Assembly: GCA_034666665.1 (NCBI GenBank)
Contig: JAXDLK010000182.1
Span: 1-9,303 of the forward strand
From: JAXDLK01 sp034666665
GTDB taxonomy: Bacteria > Desulfobacterota > Binatia > JACPRU01
Direction: 5' to 3'
DNA: 9,303 nucleotides
The notes under the pieces were generated by a model that searched no databases, was not told the origin of the DNA, and saw only the letters and a program-made list of their open reading frames with translations. The translations under genes were made by a program, and so were the position numbers. Shown here piece by piece: positions 6,698 through 9,303 of this stretch. Each line of letters starts with the position of its first letter. Positions within the stretch are counted from its first letter, which is position 1.

Positions 6698-7348
6698 ATG
6701 CCGACCCGTACCCTTTCCGAGTTCGAATCGAAGCGGCTTCTCGGGACGTACGGCGTACCGACGGTGGAGGAGGCGCTCGCGGTGGACGAGGACGCCGCCG
6801 CCGGCGTCGCCGCGAAGATCGGCTTCCCCGTCGCGGTCAAACTGTGCGCCGAGGGATTGGCGCACAAGACGGAACGGAATCTCGTTCGCCTCGGGCTCGC
6901 GGACGAGCCGGAAGTGCGAGCGGCGGCCGCCGATCTCCTCGCACTTCGTGGTCCCGGCGAGCGCGACGCGGTGCTCCTCGTGCAGAGGATGGCGCGAGGG
7001 CGGAGAGAGCTCATCGCCGGTCTCGTGCGCGACGGGCAATTCGGACGCTGCGTGATGCTCGGCATCGGCGGCATCTTCGCCGAGGTGCTCGGGGACGTCG
7101 TGTTCCGTCTCGTGCCGCTCTCGCGGCGTGATGCGCTCGAGATGATGGACGACCTTGGCGCCTCCCGCGTCCTGGCGCCATTTCGCGGCGAGCCCGCCGT
7201 CGACCGCGGCGCCGTCGCAGCGGTTCTTCTGGGCCTCGCCCGGCTGTCGGAGGAGCGTCGCGACGTGGTGTCCGTCGACGTGAATCCGTTGATCGTGACC
7301 GGATCTTCGCTGGTCGCGGTGGACGCGCTGGTCGAGGTCGAAGCATGA
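6698..7348 (+). CDS. Acyl-CoA synthetase (NDP-forming) beta subunit, ATP-grasp
   Basis: The 216-residue nucleotide-binding subunit of an acyl-CoA synthetase (NDP-forming), which converts acyl-CoA + ADP + phosphate into acid + CoA + ATP, or the reverse. The ATP-grasp_5 pattern is clear: SEFESKRLLGTYGVP (7-21), AKIGFPVAVKL (39-49) with the nucleotide-binding Lys, LAHKTE (54-59) with His56 matching the second phosphohistidine site of this class, LIAGLVRDGQFGRCVMLGIGG (105-125), FAEVLGDVVFRLVPLS (127-142), and SVDVNPLIV (192-200) with metal-binding Asp and Asn. Odd: after HKTE the family has GGV, but here it is RNLVRLGL, with both glycines gone. Start ATG at 6698 gives the usual N-terminus; the ribosome binding site is weak and a TTG at 6644 would add 18 charged residues foreign to the family. 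Its stop overlaps the alpha-subunit ATG by 4 bases. Confidence 0.9.
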   Translation: MPTRTLSEFESKRLLGTYGVPTVEEALAVDEDAAAGVAAKIGFPVAVKLCAEGLAHKTERNLVRLGLADEPEVRAAAADLLALRGPGERDAVLLVQRMARGRRELIAGLVRDGQFGRCVMLGIGGIFAEVLGDVVFRLVPLSRRDALEMMDDLGASRVLAPFRGEPAVDRGAVAAVLLGLARLSEERRDVVSVDVNPLIVTGSSLVAVDALVEVEA

Positions 7349-8817
7349 CGACCGTCGAACGCTTCCAGCCGCTCTTCCAGCCGCGCGGCGTGGTGATCTC
7401 GGGAGTCTCGACGCACCCCGGAAAGTGGGGCTTCCTCTTCCTGCACCACATCCTTCGCTTCGGCTATGAAGGGCGCATCTTCGCGCTCAATCGCGAAGGC
7501 GCGGAGGTCCTCGGACGACGCACGTACCGTTCGATCGACGACGTTCCCGCGGCCGAAGCCGATTTGTTGATCGTCTGCACGCCCACCGGCATCAACGCCG
7601 ATCTCCTTCGTCGCGCCGCCGCCCGAGGTGTGCGCGCCGCGTTCGTCGCTGCCGCCGGATACGGTGAGGCGGGCGACGATGGAAAGGAGCTCGAGCGTGA
7701 GCTCGTCGAGGTCGCGAACGGCGCCGGCATGCTGCTCGCGGGACCCAACGGACAGGGGCTGATCTCGACGCCCGCGCACCTGTGCGCGCAGATGGTGGCG
7801 CCATACCCCCCTCCGGGTCGCATTTCGCTCGCGAGCCAGAGCGGCAACCTGGTGTCGTCGTTCGGAAACTACGCCGCGATGGCCGGCGTCGGCGTCTCGC
7901 GCGCGATCTCGTGCGGCAATTCGGCCCAGCTCGGGGTCGACGACTACCTGGACTATTTCCTCGATGATCCGGAAACCAGTGTCGCCTTCGCCTATCTCGA
8001 AGGGGTGCGGGACGGCCGACGATTCTTCGATTGCGCCAGCAGGTTCACCGCGAGGAAGCCGCTCGTCGTGCTCAAGGGTGGAGCGACTGCTCTCGGGCAG
8101 GCCGCGGCCTCGAGCCACACGGGATCCCTCGCCAGCGACGACCGGATCTTCGATGGCGTTTGCCGGCAAGCGGGAATCACCCGGTGCGAGACCCTCGAGG
8201 AGTCCTACGAGGCGGCGGCGACGTTCGCGACGCAGCCGCTACCGCGCGGCCGGCGCGTCGTCGTCTTCACCGCGGCGGGCGGTTGGGGCGTACTCTGCGC
8301 CGATGCTTGCGTTCGCGCCGGGCTCGAAGTCGTGCCGCTGCCGGAAGACCTTCGTCGCTCGATCGATGCTCTGTTGCCTTCGCGCTGGAGCCGCGCGAAC
8401 CCCGTCGACCTGGCGGGCGGCGAGACGCGAGACACGATTCCGACGGTGTTGGATCTGCTCGCGGCACACGAATCAGTGGATGCGGTGCTCTATCTCGGGA
8501 TCGGCATTCAATCGGCGAACGCGGCGCTGTTGAAGACCGGCCCCTACTATCCCGATCACGGTCTCGACCGCATCGTCGACTTTCACGAGCGCCAAGACCG
8601 GCGCTACGCGGAAGCCGCGCACGCCGCGAGCGAGAAGCACGGTAAGCCCGTCTTGTGCGCCAGTGAGCTCGTTTACACCGACCGTACGGGCACGAACCCG
8701 GGACCGCAGACGATCGGCAAGATCGGCCGCATCACCTATCCGTCGGCCCACCGCGCCGTCCGGGCGCTCACTCACCTCGTGCGATACGCCGCGTGGCGGC
8801 GGGCACGCGAGCTCTGA
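7345..8817 (+). CDS. Acyl-CoA synthetase (NDP-forming) alpha subunit
   Basis: The 490-residue catalytic subunit that pairs with the beta subunit just upstream. Residues about 6-105 are the CoA-binding Rossmann domain (FQPRGVVISGVSTHPGKWG, then YEGRIFALNR). Residues about 130-290 form the first ligase domain: LAGPNGQGLIS (131-141), SLASQSGNLVSSFG (161-174), SCGNSAQLGVDDYLDYFLDD (189-208), Glu219 in AFAYLEG, matching the glutamate that helps phosphohistidine formation, and the active-site His258 in ASSHTGSLASDD. Residues about 300-480 are the second ligase domain (VVVFTAAGGWGVLCAD, ANPVDLAGGE). All key residues appear present. The tail 400-460 (the YYPDHGLDRIVDFHERQDRRY stretch, then ASELVYTDRTGTNPGP) is longer than in the archaeal enzymes and may shape substrate choice. 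ATG 7345 overlaps the beta stop as ATGA, with CGAGG at 7333-7337. The acid substrate cannot be inferred. Confidence 0.92.
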   Translation: MTTVERFQPLFQPRGVVISGVSTHPGKWGFLFLHHILRFGYEGRIFALNREGAEVLGRRTYRSIDDVPAAEADLLIVCTPTGINADLLRRAAARGVRAAFVAAAGYGEAGDDGKELERELVEVANGAGMLLAGPNGQGLISTPAHLCAQMVAPYPPPGRISLASQSGNLVSSFGNYAAMAGVGVSRAISCGNSAQLGVDDYLDYFLDDPETSVAFAYLEGVRDGRRFFDCASRFTARKPLVVLKGGATALGQAAASSHTGSLASDDRIFDGVCRQAGITRCETLEESYEAAATFATQPLPRGRRVVVFTAAGGWGVLCADACVRAGLEVVPLPEDLRRSIDALLPSRWSRANPVDLAGGETRDTIPTVLDLLAAHESVDAVLYLGIGIQSANAALLKTGPYYPDHGLDRIVDFHERQDRRYAEAAHAASEKHGKPVLCASELVYTDRTGTNPGPQTIGKIGRITYPSAHRAVRALTHLVRYAAWRRAREL

Positions 8818-8832
8818 ACACGCAGATCGTAG

Positions 8833-8865
8833 AAACAAAAAGGGCGGGAGCATCGGCCCCCGCCC
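8833..8865 (-). terminator. Intrinsic terminator of the SCP2 gene
   Basis: Read on the minus strand, a perfect 7-base GC stem, GGGCGGG pairing with CCCGCCC (plus-strand arms 8842-8848 and 8859-8865, 10-base loop), is followed at once by TTTTTGTTT. It begins 22 bases after the SCP2 stop codon. The T-run is on the minus-strand side only, so it is directional for the SCP2 transcript. On the plus side, the synthetase transcript runs into the same stem but gets no following U-run. Between it and the SCP2 stop, TGATCG and CGATCA (8876-8890) form a second small stem overlapping that stop codon. Confidence 0.85.
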
Positions 8866-8887
8866 GCGAAACGAATGATCGAAACGA

Positions 8888-9220
8888 TCAGGCTTTACGG
8901 AATAGGGTCTGCATCTTCATCGCTAGCCCCATGTCACCGGCGATCTTCAGCTTGCCCTGCATGAACGCCATCTGGCCGTTCAGCTTCTCCGTCGTCATGT
9001 CGATGTAATCCTTGGCGGTCATGGTCAACGTCATGTTCGGCGACGGGTGCGTCCCTTCGTTGACCTCGAGGGTGCCATCCTTGATGATCGCGTGATACTG
9101 GCCGCCGTCATCCCCGCTGATGTTGAACTGGATGACGGAGTTCATCCCCTTCGCGGCATCCTTGTTGAAGCGGTTGGGCATCTCCTTGAAGATGTTCTGC
9201 ACCGTCACTTCGTCTGCCAT
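8888..9220 (-). CDS. SCP2 sterol-carrier domain protein
   Basis: A free-standing 110-residue SCP2 domain, the fold that binds lipids and acyl-CoA in a hydrophobic tunnel. Family marks: a helix with ADEVTVQNIFKEMPNRFN at the start; a beta strand region with VIQFNISGDDGGQYHAIIKDG (29-49), the G-x-y-x-v..G strand pair; then the helix and sheet containing PNMTLTMTAKDYIDMTTEKL (61-80) and MAFMQGKLKIAGDMGLAMKM (84-103), the near-invariant G-K-LKI-GD-. signature. The single domain with no fused enzyme is common in deltaproteobacteria and Myxococcota. It may shuttle fatty acids or sterol-like lipids; the ligand is unknown. ATG 9220 is supported by AGGAGG at 9228-9233, 7 bases upstream. It stands alone on its strand with its own terminator. 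Confidence 0.92.
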   Translation of the reverse strand: MADEVTVQNIFKEMPNRFNKDAAKGMNSVIQFNISGDDGGQYHAIIKDGTLEVNEGTHPSPNMTLTMTAKDYIDMTTEKLNGQMAFMQGKLKIAGDMGLAMKMQTLFRKA

Positions 9221-9227
9221 GGCGCAT

Positions 9228-9233
9228 CCTCCT
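9228..9233 (-). promoter_or_regulatory. Ribosome binding site of the SCP2 gene
   Basis: AGGAGG on the minus strand lies 7 bases before the ATG at 9220. Both sequence and distance are near ideal, suggesting a well-translated gene. The AT-rich patch further upstream (about 9253-9283 on the plus strand) is the likely promoter area, but I see no clear -35/-10 pair there. Confidence 0.8.
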
Positions 9234-9303
9234 CTCTCGGCTGCGAGCGTTGGAATTTTGGATCAAATGATTGAAGGTTCATAGAGAGGCGGTGTACGGG
9301 TGT

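Noticed and set aside
5674..8169. An 831-codon open frame on the minus strand
   Set aside because: It runs antisense through the lipoprotein end, the membrane protein, and both synthetase genes, and in another frame through the GcvR-like gene. Its product is low-complexity and Arg/Ser/Ala-rich, as expected of a shadow in high-GC DNA.
1..9303. CRISPR arrays, tRNA or rRNA genes, transposases, phage or toxin-antitoxin genes
   Set aside because: I looked for them and saw no repeat arrays, RNA gene signatures, or proteins of these kinds.

Overview
The window is 9.3 kb of high-GC DNA, tightly packed, with protein-coding genes on both strands and no RNA genes, insertion sequences, phage genes or CRISPR. 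The gene set (NDP-forming acyl-CoA synthetase, type II pantothenate kinase-like protein, an ArgA-like acetyltransferase, a small SCP2 sterol-carrier protein and a periplasmic gamma-glutamyltranspeptidase) suggests a Gram-negative chromosome of deltaproteobacterial, Myxococcota or Binatota type. This placement is an inference from gene style and cannot be settled from the sequence alone.

Layout, left to right. (1) Positions 1-147 hold no gene that can be named; a gene on one strand or the other may begin or end at the edge. (2) Minus strand: gamma-glutamyltranspeptidase (3048-1357), followed after 6 bases by an O-antigen ligase/polymerase-type membrane protein (1350-148). (3) A divergent intergenic region of about 100 bases carries a small inverted repeat and an 8-base direct repeat. 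(4) Plus strand cluster 3155-6015: an ArgA-like protein (degenerate amino-acid-kinase domain plus GNAT), a type II pantothenate kinase-like protein overlapping it by 4 bases, a lipoprotein overlapping that by 4 bases, then a two-helix membrane protein with a strong ribosome binding site. (5) Minus strand: a GcvR-like protein with two ACT domains (6584-6024), convergent with the cluster. (6) Plus strand: beta and alpha subunits of an NDP-forming acyl-CoA synthetase (6698-8817), overlapping by 4 bases. (7) Minus strand: an SCP2 sterol-carrier protein (9220-8888) with a strong ribosome binding site and a clear intrinsic terminator.

A loose common theme is coenzyme A: the pantothenate kinase-like protein points to CoA supply, the GNAT protein probably uses acetyl-CoA, the synthetase interconverts acyl-CoA and acid plus ATP, and SCP2 proteins bind lipids or acyl-CoA. 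The link is suggestive only. No clearly novel system is visible. The most unusual points are the ArgA-like/pantothenate kinase-like pair, in which both proteins have altered N-terminal nucleotide-binding regions, and the missing glycine pair next to the catalytic histidine of the synthetase beta subunit.
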